From: Cristatella mucedo | Taxonomy: Eukaryota; Bryozoa; Phylactolaemata; Cristatellidae | Length of the DNA stretch: 64,000 nucleotides | Assembly: GCA_009760855.2 (NCBI GenBank) | Contig: WPIO01000057.1 | Span: forward strand, 1,207,501 to 1,271,500 | Reading direction: 5' to 3' | Shown: one piece after another, positions 45,801 through 52,893 of the stretch | How the letters are laid out: each line of letters starts with the position of its first letter | Numbering within the stretch: the first letter of the stretch is position 1 | Translations under genes and position numbers: made by a program | The notes under the pieces: model-generated | The model's input: the letters and a program-made list of their open reading frames with translations, nothing else | Databases searched by the model: none | Told to the model about the DNA's origin: nothing

Positions 45801-48300
45801 GGCGACGCGGTGGCGGTGGCCTCTGAATTCGCGCTCTCTGTTCCAGTGGCCGCAGTGGCGAGTCTCGATGCCCAACTGCTATGGCAGCGCCGCAGCCCGG
45901 GACCACAGGCCGAGACTACTACACGGCCGCCTCCGACCGCCCGTACCTGACGATGACTTGGAGGGAGCCCACGTGATATGGGATAACTACACTGACTGCA
46001 TGACGAAGGTAACTACCGAGATGGCCGCTTGGTGGCGCGACCGCTCACTCATCTCCCTCACCAGCTGACCCAAAATGCCATGCCCTCGCTCGAGAGACGC
46101 CAACCGAGCACTTAAAAACCGATGGGACTTGCAGCCGTTGGCTCTATTGTCGTAATAAACAGTCGAGCTCTAGAGCCAGAGAGAAGTTGGTTTTTTCATT
46201 AGTCTCACCCAGAAACTTTTGTCTCACTAAGCAACAATTAGTCTCACTAAACAACCCAGCTGAAAATGTGCTAATTCAAAAGTAGAGCAAAGAACTCAGC
46301 CGATCCGGCAGTCTCATTGCTACAGCTGCTGAAGGATATTGGAAGCTTTCGCCTCGCTCTCGAGCGGCAATAAAGGAAAAAGCCTGCTGCTGCCGGACTT
46401 GAACCCACAGCCTAGATCGTGAAGAGCGAGAACCTTACCGCTGGGCTGAGCCCGGTGGCTCGCACCAATGTCGGGCAACGGCAGCAGCGCTTTGCAGGGC
46501 TAGCGATCGATACCGTGAGAGCTTCGATCTAAAAAAAAACTCGAGCCGCTAGCATCTCAGTGCACGGGATGTTTGCAATCGCTCCTCGTCATGACTTGTC
46601 AAAACACCTCCCCTGATTAAGATGCTAAACTAAAATGTAGCTGTTGTTTATAACTTTTGTCAGCCTCACTCAAGAGATGAAATCACTCTCAAAGACTCGT
46701 TTGCCCAAAAACTGAAATATATTAATTAATCTGAGAAATCCTATTTTGCATAATGATATTGATATTGATATATTCTATGCAAATACAATTCGCTGTTACT
46801 ACTTTTTCTACTGAACGCCACACCCCTATTGTACTTTGTCATCACTCAACCGTCAGCAATCGACCTGCTCCCTTCATCTTGTTGCCTTCCAGAACGGGAT
46901 TCTTACAAGTACCGTATTTTCTATTGGCATTGTTTCTGCTGCATCCGCTCTCGCGTTTGTGATCTGCAGTCATTAAGCTACTCAGCAAGCGACAAGTGCC
47001 ACGCCATGGAAGCGCAGATCTCTAAGGACGTCGTGGAGCTATTTCACTTGAGCTCCAGCATCCAGTACTTTCTATCGGAATCCAAGCACGAGCTGTCACC
47101 CGCAAGTTCCCGCCAGTATTACGACGTTTCGCAAAGTCGTCGGGCCGTAAGTAACCTTTCGTTGCTCTCTCTGCACCTATTCGTTGGGTGGATGGCGTTG
47201 ACTTTAGGCCACATTTGGCGCTTGGATCTCGAGCGGCGGGTTTTTCTCCGCTCGCCTCCGGGTTCACTGGACGAAGGTGAAGGCTAGGTGAAGAAACGTC
47301 ACTCTTTCTCGCGTCTGCAGAGCGCGGCGGTCCCAATGCAGCGCCTGATTTCGGACCGACGAGGTACGTCGCCGGCTTTCGAACGGCTGCCTCCCTACTC
47401 GGCGGAGCCAGCGGATCCGCCCGAGATGGCGGCGGCGGTGGCGGCAGCGGTGGCGGCGGCGGCGTCGGATGGAGGCGCCGGCGTCGAGCGCCCGGCGGTC
47501 ACGTACCGAGCAAGCGGCCGAGCTCGCGACGGTCCAAAGGCGCCGTCCAGAGTGGGCTCGCCCATGTCTCGTCACGGTTCGAACGCCGACCTGCAGCTGT
47601 AAGAGCTCCGGGTCAAGGCCGCCGCCGATGTGAGCGTGGCCTGCGAAGCAGAAAACCGAAGCATGCCCTTAGCGGCCAAGTCAATGCTCGCTGCAAGCCG
47701 GCTCGAGCCGCTTCCGAGAAATGTGTCAGACGTGGTTTCCGGGCTTCTACGTCCTGAAAGAACTAGGTCGAAAACACAGCCCTCATAACGGTGCTAATCT
47801 CAGCCAACGCTCTTAACTAATACTAGTGAGTCTGAATCTTGTTGCACAGGTAACCACTTGCGAGGGTAGCACCAATGCACGCACGTTTTCATGGCCTCGT
47901 CGACGGCGAGGACGCGTTTTGCCGGCTTGCAACCTGCGGCGGGTGACTATAGGACGGAATAGGCAACAGCCTCTCCTGGATCGATTTGGATTGGCTGTGC
48001 TTGACGTTCTCCGGTTTCCATGCCGGCAAGGTAGTCAAGATCCAGCCCCATGGGAAAGGCCTATGTACGCCGATGCATTTCTTGGAGGACGCTCGAGTGA
48101 TTACCTTGGCCAAGGACGGACAGCGGTTCTTTAGATGCGACAGGATGCAATGAATTAATCGAATGCTGAATGATGCTCCGCCAGCAGGATTCAAACATGC
48201 GAGAGCGTGCGGTCAGCAGTCTATTGTCAACGTGGCCATCAGTGCGAGTCGGAACTTGGGATGCAGCAGCGGAAAATAAAATAATCGAACATAGCGATAT

Positions 48301-48360
<60 letters not shown>

Positions 48361-51300
48361 TGTTTTAGCATCCTGCCGCGGCTCAGGTCTAGCCAGACAG
48401 CCCCGTTCTGCATTCAATAAGTTTTCATTATGTGCCAGTTTGCTTCGCTTGTCGCAGACTTTGTATCCCTACGGAGATTTTAGCGCCAGAGTGTAGCGTC
48501 AGAGTGTAGCGTCAGAGGCGAGCTGCTGTCCCAAAGCAACATAAGAACCTGCAAATGTCACATCTCGCGGCTTTTTGACTGACTTTTTTCCAAGCTTGCC
48601 GAGCATTGCATTGTATTCTGCATGCATGCACCGGATTGGGGTTATAATTATACCTGGCTGTTAGCCAGGACATGTTTTACCCAAATGTATCCTGCATTAA
48701 AGTAGGCTGCCAGACACATCTCAATCGAAGCCCCCATCCCAGCGAGCCTGATTTATTTTCCCCTGCCAGCAGCTTAGGAAGCTCCCCTCCATCTTGTATG
48801 AGCAGTGGCGAAGGCCGAGCAGGTTTGGTCTAGCGGTTAAGGTGCTCGCCCCGACTAAGGTCTGACTGAGGTCGTGGGGTCGAGCCCCGAGGCATATGTA
48901 AAGCGCCTGAATAGAGATTAAGTTCTCTTGGGGCGCTATATAAATTAATTATATAAAGGCAAACTAGTTGCTAATAGATATTCAAGAACCTGTTCAATAG
49001 ATTTGACGAAAGCTGCCGTCGTATGTGCGTACATTTTGGGATGCAGTTAAGAGCGATTATCATTTACCTTTTGAAATAATTTGAGACCACTCGCTAATCG
49101 AAGCTGTCTAACTTGAATAGAAGCTGTGCGATCGTACTTACTGGCAGCACACTGCCTGAGGCTGATGTCGAGGAATCGTCTGGCTACGAGTCGATCACTC
49201 ATCACTCTAGTATTACGAGAAGTCTTTGGTGGAGAGTAAGTGGAGAACCTTTGGATCCTCAGGATCCTTTAGGTCCTAAGGATCCTTCAGATCCTGTAGT
49301 TCGATTGTATGCAGGCCGACACTGCTCTTCTGCTAAACCACTGGTGAACAGCTGTTGGGAGCACCCACGAGAGAGGCCAGTGCACGGCTGTGGTCCGCCT
49401 TCGATGGGGCGTGGACACAGGCCGGTAACCTGCTGGTGAACCGACAGTGGATTCACCACCAGGGTCGGCCAGTGCACAGCTGTGGTCGGCCCCGGATGAA
49501 TCACCGGGGTCGGCCAGGGCACAGCGGTAGTTAGTAGAGGAGAGGGGACTTGAGTCGAGTGGGAGAGAGAGGCGAAGGGGGTCGTGCATCCCTCTGCTCC
49601 GTGCGCATCGTGTAATAAACTGTCGGTGCCGGTCATCGGCTTGCTCTCTGCATGCGTGCGTGAACCGAACAACAGATCCCAAGGATCATTCAGATCCTAA
49701 GGCAGTCACTCGCCTCGCTCAAAGCGTGGCTATCGGTTCGTAACGAGCGCGGTGGCTATTAATTTATTGCTAAAACTCGGGCTTGTTTAGATAAGGATAC
49801 CATATCTAAGTTGGTCCATGCATTTGTGACATCCCGTCTTGACTTCTGGAGCTCACTGCTTGCTGGCCTACCGGCATGTGCAATCAGGCAATTACAGATG
49901 GTGCAAAACTCTGCAGCTAGGCTTGTCTACCGTGAGCGTCGCAGTTGCCACACCACACCACTTCTCGCCGACCTGCACTGGCTACCAGTAAAGCAACGGA
50001 TCGATTTCAAGGTTTTTTTGCTCACTTTTAGGTCACTTCATTGTTTGACTCCAGCCTATCTCTCAGATCTACTCCCCCACCAGGCCAAGCATCGTACCAT
50101 CAGCCTCTCGGAATCCAACAGTTTACCTATACCTCGTACAAGCCTTAAATCTTTTGGAGACCGTACATTTAGCTCGTATGCTCCCAAATCCTGGAACTCA
50201 CTCTCGACCTGCGTCAGAACATCCCCTGACTTGACCACATTTAAAAAGAACTTAAAAACACACCTATTTAGGACAGCATTTAGTGGGTCCCTATGATTCG
50301 TCCTTCATGTGCTCATGCGTGCTTACACTGTACATGCTGCCACTAACTACACTTGCATGCTGATCCTGTGCATGTCACCCTAACCATGTTATTCATGTTG
50401 CTTGTTTATCAAGCATGATATTACTCACCATTCAATCGCGTTTCCCTATGCAACAAATGTAAAGCGCCTAGAGAGAGATTGAGTTCTCTGAGGGCGCTTT
50501 ATCAAGTGCATTATTAATATTATTATTATAGAGACGATGCGGGTGGCTGTCAATATATAAAGCTTTACGTGCATATTATTGTATAACGAAAATGAAAAAA
50601 TGCTCTCGCTGTAGCTGCTTTTCTTTCTCTTCTGCCAAAATTCACGCTCCACCTATGCACTGTTAGTTAAATTGCATTTCACGCCTCTTTAGTGTATCGT
50701 CTGATGTATGCAGATGTATCGTCACAAAGACTTTTGTCTTTCTAGAATTGACCAGAGAGGTATGAGCCACGTCAACTTGTATCCGATGACAAAGAGCATG
50801 CTGTTTCCTCAGGAAGATTTCGCGTTCATTGGCCAGAGACGACTCGTGCAGCACTACATACGTTGCCGCCTAGAAATTCAGGACAGAATTACGTATGTAT
50901 TCTCTGACATGCTCACTCTATTGATATCGGCCATTCTCTTTCCTTACTCTTCCATCCATCTCCGGTTTCCGCATCGTCTCATTGCTTTACTCTTTTGTCT
51001 CTCTCCCACTCTTTTCCCACTCATCTGTGTTGCTCAGCACGCAAGATCACTCACTTACATAGCACAGTGCACAATGTAGTTACACTGACTGCACGAATAG
51101 GAACCCGTGCCTTCATAACGCCCACGGTAGTTCTTATTCCTGCCAAAATGCCCTCACAGCAGTTGAGACATAACTAGAACTCTATGCAGCGAGGGTGAAT
51201 TTTTGACCGAATATTTCTGTTAGACGGCAAATCTGTGTGGCTATAATCAAAGCTGCTCTGGACGATATATGCACCGTCGCACTACGGTCAGAACAATTTG

Positions 51301-51495
51301 AAAAGTCGACCGATTTGCTCATCTTGCGTTTGCAGAAGCATTATTCTTAAGTGGCTGGCCACTGCTCAGCAGCTGCTACAGCGCTTGAATGGCAGAGTTC
51401 AGCAGCAAGTCAAGTGTAAGCTGCGTGCAATCGGCGAACGAAGCGCCAGAGCCAGCCGAACTGCTGCACCAAGCCGGAAGCAAGATGGGCCCTGA
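28828..51495 (+). CDS. Gene 2: FAM194-like paralogue of gene 1 (spliced)
   Basis: Exons are proposed at 28828(?)-30347, 31505-31721(?), 38255 or 38294-38700, 40997-41267, 43059-43187, 45847-46008, 46970-47146, 47321-47598, about 47970-48115(?), 50746-50892 and 51336-51495. From 38.3 to 43.2 kb it parallels gene 1's FAM194 core: 356, 271 and 129 coding bases against 359, 268 and 132, with the same phases at the shared intron sites. Peptide identity to gene 1 is low but motif order is kept (SPLEC, VVYYGD, YPSGRPAV, ISIKLEKDRELTLSY). Its later exons differ from gene 1. I do not recognise a named vertebrate orthologue. Membership of the first two exons rests only on phase and proximity. A poly(A) signal follows at 51771. 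Confidence 0.65.
30345..30409 (+). repeat. Five tandem 13-bp copies of a 5' splice site
   Basis: Five units of CAG-GTRAGAGAG plus one base lie end to end, each a near-perfect U2 donor (CAG|GTAAGA or CAG|GTGAGA). The first terminates the long exon. Use of any later copy would retain the TAA that lies in frame at 30349-30351. Confidence 0.85.
30564..30760 (+). mobile_element. LINE-A 3' end
   Basis: The 3' UTR (CTGACCCTGTGCATGTCACC) runs to the hairpin tail and ATT repeats. It lies inside the first large intron of gene 2. The following 30760-31500 shows nothing identifiable. Confidence 0.88.
31505..31721 (+). CDS. Gene 2 candidate exon
   Basis: An acceptor ending at 31504 gives the one-base start needed after 30347 (AG|G, Arg). 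The frame reads QALPVRSKDFAASQLASRPK, then TDAVPILGHAVHLYGTINSG. The donor GTGAGC starts at 31722 in phase 0, which suits an exon beginning at 38255 or 38294. Competing open frames on both strands make this uncertain. Confidence 0.35.
32040..32535. repeat. About 21-bp minisatellite interrupted by a LINE-A tail
   Basis: Units of GCTTTTA(T/G)ATCA(C/T)CTG(C/T)AGCT run at 32365-32530 and two more at 32060-32102. The minus strand reads as repeats of DLKAATG/DIKAATG. The LINE-A insert (32103-32355) separates the two blocks. Confidence 0.88.
32103..32355 (-). mobile_element. LINE-A 3' end inserted in the minisatellite
   Basis: Read on the minus strand it is the family-A 3' UTR and tail: antisense GCACTTGATAAAGCGCCCTC, then GCGCTTTACATTTGCTGC. 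ATT repeats lie at its left end. Confidence 0.9.
32660..33000 (+). other. GC-rich unassigned stretch
   Basis: An open frame here (RPSSRVLIAGQRPSTRFLVA) lacks convincing splice sites. TA-rich sequence follows at 33070-33180. I see no recognisable gene between 32540 and 33900. Confidence 0.3.
33925..34005 (-). mobile_element. SINE-1 3' part
   Basis: The antisense body (GACAGAAGAGCCTTAACGGC, TACCACCGCTTGCAGCTGCG) is present without the tRNA head. Confidence 0.75.
34196..35260 (-). mobile_element. LINE-B copy, RT C-terminus and 3' UTR
   Basis: The longest LINE-B piece. Its minus-strand frame 35088-34267 encodes a 273-residue CR1-type RT C-terminus (RNLGVVFDSCLNF, LVLSRLDYCNFLLAGLPKKA, LEELGWLPVAQRIQSKV). 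It lacks the RT palm, so it is 5'-truncated. The 3' end is a TATG/ATAC tetranucleotide tract at 34196-34224. Confidence 0.9.
35260..36000. other. Unannotated intronic sequence of gene 2
   Basis: No exon or recognised repeat, apart from a decayed LINE-A-like tail at about 35820-35885 (GAGATTAAGCTCTCTGAAGG). Confidence 0.4.
36005..36172 (+). mobile_element. SINE-1 copy, diverged
   Basis: The head GTTAAGGTGCTTGCTCTTCA, a damaged B-box and the body CAAGCGGTGGTGATAGTCTT end in GAGGCTGTTAAATCATC. AT-rich sequence without features follows to 36770. Confidence 0.75.
36775..37065. repeat. Diverged about 32-bp tandem repeat with a SINE-2 insert
   Basis: Units of the form AGAGTGCYTRCCGGAACTG-GC-CT recur near 36783, 36815, 36840, 36980, 37012 and 37045 with drift. 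A minus-strand SINE-2 (36862-36990) interrupts the array. Confidence 0.7.
36862..36990 (-). mobile_element. SINE-2 copy
   Basis: The left end is the antisense LINE-A-like tail (GTATAGCGCTATAAGAGAGC), then an antisense B-box (GGCTCGAGCCCACGA) and head. Confidence 0.75.
37086..37126. repeat. Perfect inverted repeat, 20-bp arms
   Basis: Arms at 37086-37105 and 37107-37126 (GCCTCTGGAGCAGGCCGCAC and its complement) flank a single A. Confidence 0.95.
37788..37946 (+). mobile_element. SINE-1 copy
   Basis: The head GAGATGAGGTGCTCGCTCTT, a B-box GGTTCGAATCC and the body CTGCAAGCGGCGGTGATAGC end in GAGGCTGTTGAGTCAGC. Confidence 0.85.
38061..38198. repeat. Perfect palindrome: 67-bp arms, TTCG loop
   Basis: Positions 38061-38127 and 38132-38198 are exact reverse complements, with TTCG between. 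The arms are GC-rich (for example GATCGGCCTCCGAGCGCC). It ends just upstream of the gene 2 exon at 38255/38294. Confidence 0.95.
38294..38700 (+). CDS. Gene 2 exon upstream of the conserved U12-position intron
   Basis: The frame reads FWRTDFTRSPLECTY, then LPYSERFHSDLRRRGFTAEP, VVYYGDAAGRRKVPRIRI and PYFTRHVDGTTVV. SPLEC aligns with gene 1 NPLEW and VVYYGD with FVRYYGD. The start may be 38294 (after GGCAG) or 38255 (after CTGTAG), both phase 0; an in-frame TAG at 38252-38254 bars anything earlier. It ends in phase 2 (CG) at the donor GTATCTTTT. In gene 1 this region is split over two exons. Confidence 0.72.
38701..38709 (+). promoter_or_regulatory. U12-like 5' splice site (GTATCTTTT), degenerate
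   Basis: It differs from the U12 donor GTATCCTTT at one position and is a weak U2 donor. It sits at exactly the same coding position and phase as the U12 donor in gene 1. Confidence 0.65.
39095..39140. repeat. (TA)n microsatellite
   Basis: About 22 TA units follow an AT-rich stretch (38930-39000). No other feature is seen between 38900 and 39160. Confidence 0.95.
39265..39450 (+). repeat. Dispersed repeat C, copy 1
   Basis: The order of GC-rich blocks (GACGATGGCGGCTGTAATGTAT, GAAGCGAGCGAGC, ACGTACGGATG, GCTCCGGAGCTC, GAGAGAAG) is repeated at 52330-52490 with about 70-80% similarity by eye. The family is unknown. Confidence 0.6.
40183..40295 (+). mobile_element. LINE-A 3' end
   Basis: A short tail piece (AAGCATGATATTGCTCACCA, hairpin tail, CATTAGTATT). 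Nothing else is identified at 39620-40180. Confidence 0.85.
40310..40870 (-). mobile_element. LINE-A-related fragments, decayed
   Basis: The antisense tail TATAGCACCCTAAGAGAACC at the left is followed by RT C-terminal antisense landmarks (CAAATCAGGAGATGACGTGA, AGTGAGTTCCACGCATTG). A further weak piece runs to 40870. It ends just before the gene 2 exon at 40997. Confidence 0.6.
40974..40996 (+). promoter_or_regulatory. Degenerate U12-like branch site and acceptor
   Basis: GTCCTTAGT at 40974-40982 keeps the TCCTTA core of the U12 branch consensus but has lost the terminal AC. The candidate branch A (40980) lies 16 bases before the acceptor AG (40995-40996). A switch to U2 splicing is possible. 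Confidence 0.5.
40997..41267 (+). CDS. Gene 2 exon: FAM194-like core
   Basis: The first base completes Arg (CG|C). It reads YPSGRPAVLQWRTADSTSG, VVLEDTCNHENQLLAFVTAT, KLSCNHHNNRLRLISSSS and LGSAGKPLAHAIQ. The YPSGRPAV opening is the standard FAM194 start and aligns with YETGQLAL of gene 1. The donor GTAGGC starts at 41268, phase 0. The exon is 271 bases against 268 for the two corresponding gene 1 exons joined. Confidence 0.82.
41892..41955. repeat. 20-bp tandem repeat, three copies
   Basis: ACTTAGCTGTATCTACCTGT is repeated three times, the last copy altered. Otherwise 41300-42760 shows no gene. An imperfect TG/TATA tract lies at 42015-42080. Confidence 0.85.
42770..42830. repeat. (GA)n microsatellite
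   Basis: About 55 bases of GA dinucleotides, followed by GAAAGA variants. Confidence 0.95.
42868..43015 (-). mobile_element. SINE-2 copy
   Basis: The antisense LINE-A-like tail at left (GTAGCACCCTAAGAGAACC), then an antisense tRNA-like head ending CCTTGTCCACTGGGACTG. It ends about 45 bases before the exon at 43059. Confidence 0.75.
43059..43187 (+). CDS. Gene 2 exon: FAM194-like core, end
   Basis: The acceptor TTTTTTCTAG ends at 43058 and the donor GTTAGT starts at 43188. It is 43 codons, phase 0/0: INGSISIKLEKDRELTLSYQ, then KKILDLPCGMLSSDRPEDGD. The strand pattern matches gene 1 exon 9557-9688 (LSLRILGQHQIFLVF). Confidence 0.82.
43730..44128. mobile_element. Candidate MITE with terminal inverted repeats, TTAA flanks
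   Basis: The left end GCTTTGTTTAGATGGC and the right end GCCGTCTAAACAAGGC are inverted repeats (14 of 16 match), with further inverted similarity inward (TTGCTT-CTACCT). TTAA lies on both sides (43726-43729, 44129-44132), as in TTAA-targeting elements. There is no coding capacity. The superfamily is not certain because the ends lack the usual piggyBac CCY start. Confidence 0.65.
44862..45008 (+). mobile_element. SINE-1 copy
   Basis: The head CAGAGATAAGGTGCTCGCTC, a B-box GGTTCGAGTCC and the body ACTGCAAGCACGGTGGTAAC end at GAAGCTGCC, where a LINE-A fragment starts at once. Confidence 0.82.
45005..45670 (+). mobile_element. LINE-A 3' fragment
   Basis: The RT C-terminal region (CTGCTTGCTGGCCTACCGGC, GCCGACCTGCACTGGCTCCC) and 3' UTR to the tail are present. 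The frame is broken by stops. It is 5'-truncated. Confidence 0.9.
45671..45795 (-). mobile_element. SINE-2 fragment
   Basis: The antisense tail remnant and head (GAGGGCTCGAGCCAACGACC, GGCGAGCACCTTGACCCC) abut a LINE-A tail just before the exon at 45847. Confidence 0.65.
45847..46008 (+). CDS. Gene 2 exon: Trp/Pro-rich segment
   Basis: The acceptor CGCTCTCTGTTCCAG is strong and the donor GTAACT starts at 46009. It has 54 codons, phase 0/0: WPQWRVSMPNCYGSAAARDH, then PPVPDDDLEGAHVIWDNYTD and CMTK. A LINE-A fragment and a SINE lie immediately upstream in the intron. Confidence 0.75.
46365..46465 (-). mobile_element. SINE-1 head fragment
   Basis: The antisense B-box GGACTTGAACCCACAGCC and GAAGAGCGAGAACCTTACCG are present. 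The rest of 46010-46960 holds no recognised exon. AATAAA at 46156 might mark another LTR, but its ends were not found. Confidence 0.65.
46970..47146 (+). CDS. Gene 2 exon: helical segment
   Basis: The acceptor GTGATCTGCAG ends at 46969 and the donor GTAAGT starts at 47147. It has 59 codons, phase 0/0: SLSYSASDKCHAMEAQISKD, VVELFHLSSSIQYFLSESKH and SPASSRQYYDVSQSRRA. The open frame extends upstream to 46829, but that part is intronic. Confidence 0.78.
47321..47598 (+). CDS. Gene 2 exon: Ala-rich linker
   Basis: The acceptor TCGCGTCTGCAG ends at 47320. The frame reads VPMQRLISDRRGTSPAFERL, a poly-Ala/Gly stretch (GCG repeats) and a basic Ser-rich tail ending DLQ. A strong donor GTAAGA at 47599 leaves phase 2. 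If it is not used, the frame stops at 47600-47602, which would make this a terminal exon in an alternative transcript. Confidence 0.7.
47970..48115 (+). CDS. Gene 2 candidate exon (both boundaries uncertain)
   Basis: The frame reads LSWIDLDWLCLTFSGFHAG, VVKIQPHGKGLCTPMHFLED and ARVITLAKDGQ, clearly protein-like. The only phase-matching acceptor (CAACAG, ending 47969) is weak. A GTTCTT donor at 48116 leaves CG, which pairs with A at 50746 as Arg. Reading on gives RFFRCDRMQ and a stop at 48150-48152. A break after FFRCD with leftover AG would also fit in phase, but has GA in place of GT. Confidence 0.5.
48296..48357. repeat. (CATA)n/(TA)n microsatellite
   Basis: TACA tetranucleotides pass into a pure TA run. 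They lie in the intron between the gene 2 exons near 48.1 and 50.7 kb. Confidence 0.92.
48818..48955 (+). mobile_element. SINE-2 copy, best preserved
   Basis: A tRNA-like head (GGTTTGGTCTAGCGGTTAAG, B-box GGGTCGAGCCCCGAGGC) is followed directly by GTAAAGCGCCTGAATAGAG, ATTAAGTTCTCTTGGGGCGC and TATATAAA. This is the 3' tail of LINE-A. Confidence 0.88.
49295..49674 (+). mobile_element. Solo LTR 2 (380 bp), 5-bp target duplication
   Basis: The ends are TGTAGTTCG and CGAACAACA, with GATCC on both sides (49290-49294, 49675-49679). AATAAA is at 49614. Internal GGCCAGTGCACRGCTGTGGT repeats occur. The 3' third resembles the LTR at 27925. The site lies within a GGATCCT-type short repeat (49253-49294), which could imitate a duplication. 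Confidence 0.75.
49765..50536 (+). mobile_element. LINE-A 3' copy
   Basis: An open frame at 49811-50296 (161 residues) gives the RT C-terminus: FVTSRLDFWSSLLAGLPACA, LLADLHWLPVKQRIDFKVFL and FRTAFSGSL. The complete 3' UTR and ATT tail follow. It is 5'-truncated and lies inside the last large gene 2 intron. Confidence 0.92.
50746..50892 (+). CDS. Gene 2 exon near the C-terminus
   Basis: The acceptor TTGTCTTTCTAG ends at 50745 and the donor GTATGT starts at 50893. It reads IDQRGMSHVNLYPMTKSMLF, PQEDFAFIGQRRLVQHYI and RCRLEIQDRI. It ends in phase 2 (AC), completed as Thr at 51336. Confidence 0.78.
51336..51495 (+). CDS. Gene 2 last exon with stop
   Basis: The acceptor TCTTGCGTTTGCAG is strong. 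It reads SIILKWLATAQQLLQRLNGR, VQQQVKCKLRAIGERSARAS and a basic tail, ending at TGA 51493-51495. The first part is probably an amphipathic helix or coiled coil. An internal GTAAGC at 51417 could act as an alternative donor. Confidence 0.75.
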
Positions 51496-51770
51496 AGAAG
51501 CAGATGAGACGGGTTTTAAGGATCTAAAGGTCGGGAACTAAAGGTCAGGATCTAAAGGTCAGGATCTCCCAACGTGGGACCCGAAACAGTCAAGTACAGA
51601 TTTCATACCCGCTAAACCTTACGAAGATCGTCTTATTCCATCTGGAAATCTTAAAGGAGATGGAAACTATGCTTACCTGATCAGCTTGGGATTGATAAGA
51701 AACCAGTAGATAGTAGCAGAGCTGTTAACCATTGGTGGTTTCACGTTGTTTATAATTTCTCCCAGTGAGG

Positions 51771-51776
51771 AATAAA
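51771..51776 (+). terminator. Poly(A) signal, gene 2
   Basis: AATAAA lies 276 bases after the stop codon, followed by a T-rich/GT stretch (TTTTATGTCG). The 3' UTR carries three short imperfect repeats (GGATCTAAAGGTC type) at about 51520-51565. Confidence 0.6.
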
Positions 51777-52179
51777 CGCTAATTTTATGTCGTACGAAGC
51801 GGCTCTATTGGTTGAATTAACTGCTATCTCGCCAAACTGCAGTATACCCATTGGTCTTCTATATTATTCCTCGAATTCTAACAGATAATAGTCTAGATAA
51901 GGTACTTCATCTTCATGATTTTGATTGGGCTGCTGTTACGACGAGGATGCTTACGGTAGAAGCAGTTCTAGATCGCGACAGTCAGCCGATTCGGCGCTAA
52001 TTGAAGGTTGAGTGACAGGAGTATTTTTCTAAAGTAATGGCACTTTTTATGAATAAAAATAATCACCGTGAGAATTCACAGAGCGTCCTAAAAGAACTGC
52101 ATCGATTTCTCAGCACTTTAAGAAGCAAGCTGGGAAGTAAGCGTGTCAATTGTTTATCCGCAGCGTTCGCGATTTCAGC

Positions 52180-52600
52180 ACGAAGAAGCACGAAAAGGAC
52201 AATTCGCGCGAACGTAAAAAAGCGTAGGGAAGAGACGGCGGCGGCGGGACGAAGAACGAACGGCGCCCCTATATACGGGCGGCAGGACGAAGAACGAACG
52301 GCGCCCCTATACACGGGCGGCAATCATCTCGACGACGGCTGCATTGTATAGGCACGAAACGCGAGCGAGCGTGCATACGGATGTATCGGCAGTAGCCGTC
52401 CGGTGAGCAGCTCCGGAGCGCTCAGAGAGAAGGAAGAGTGAGCGAGAGGGACCGAGAGCGAAGCGGCCGGCCGGCCCTGTGCGGATAAGCGGAAAGTAGA
52501 CCGGGCACAGCTCTGGCTGACCCGTTGCAGTCAAATGCCGCTCGGTGAGCGGATGCGGCCCGACTGCAATGCCTAACGAGCAGGTACGCAGAGCATGAGC
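52180..52600 (+). repeat. Dispersed repeat C, copy 2, with a local 43-bp duplication
   Basis: Blocks at 52330-52490 parallel 39265-39450. Inside, GGACGAAGAACGAACGGCGC-CCTATA-ACGGGCGGCA occurs twice in tandem (52246-52320). Nothing is recognised between 51800 and 52180. Confidence 0.6.
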
Positions 52601-52680
52601 CGTAATGGCTCACTAGGTAAGGCGGTTGCTTTTCACGACCTCGGCCCCGAGCTTGTGAGTTCGAATCCTGCTAGTATTTT
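52600..52680 (+). mobile_element. SINE-1 head
   Basis: GCCGTAATGGCTCACTAGGT, AAGGCGGTTGCTTTTCACG and the B-box GTTCGAATCC, ending in a T run without the usual body. Confidence 0.8.
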
Positions 52681-52802
52681 TTTTACGCAGCCTGCCCGTT
52701 GGCCTGGAGTTCGGCTGGGGCGGAACTACATTTCGGCGTGGCCACGCCCACAGAAAAGGCTGTGAGAGAAAGGTGGCTTCTTATAAAATCTCACGTTTTC
52801 AG

Positions 52803-52893
52803 GAGATTCCTCGATGACCGTCAGTTGATTGCTATCAAGGCAATCCTTGGCATGCCCGAGTGCATTGGAGCTGCTTTGAAGTCTCCACGATAG
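52803..52893 (+). CDS. Candidate exon, unknown gene
   Basis: After a fair acceptor (CTCACGTTTTCAG) the frame reads RFLDDRQLIAIKAILGMPEC, then IGAALKSPR and a stop. It looks protein-like, but no partner exon with a matching phase was found. It could be an alternative last exon of gene 2 or part of another gene. Confidence 0.3.

Noticed and set aside
46080..46200. Third LTR-like segment with AATAAA
   Set aside because: It has no TG...CA borders or target duplication that I could find.
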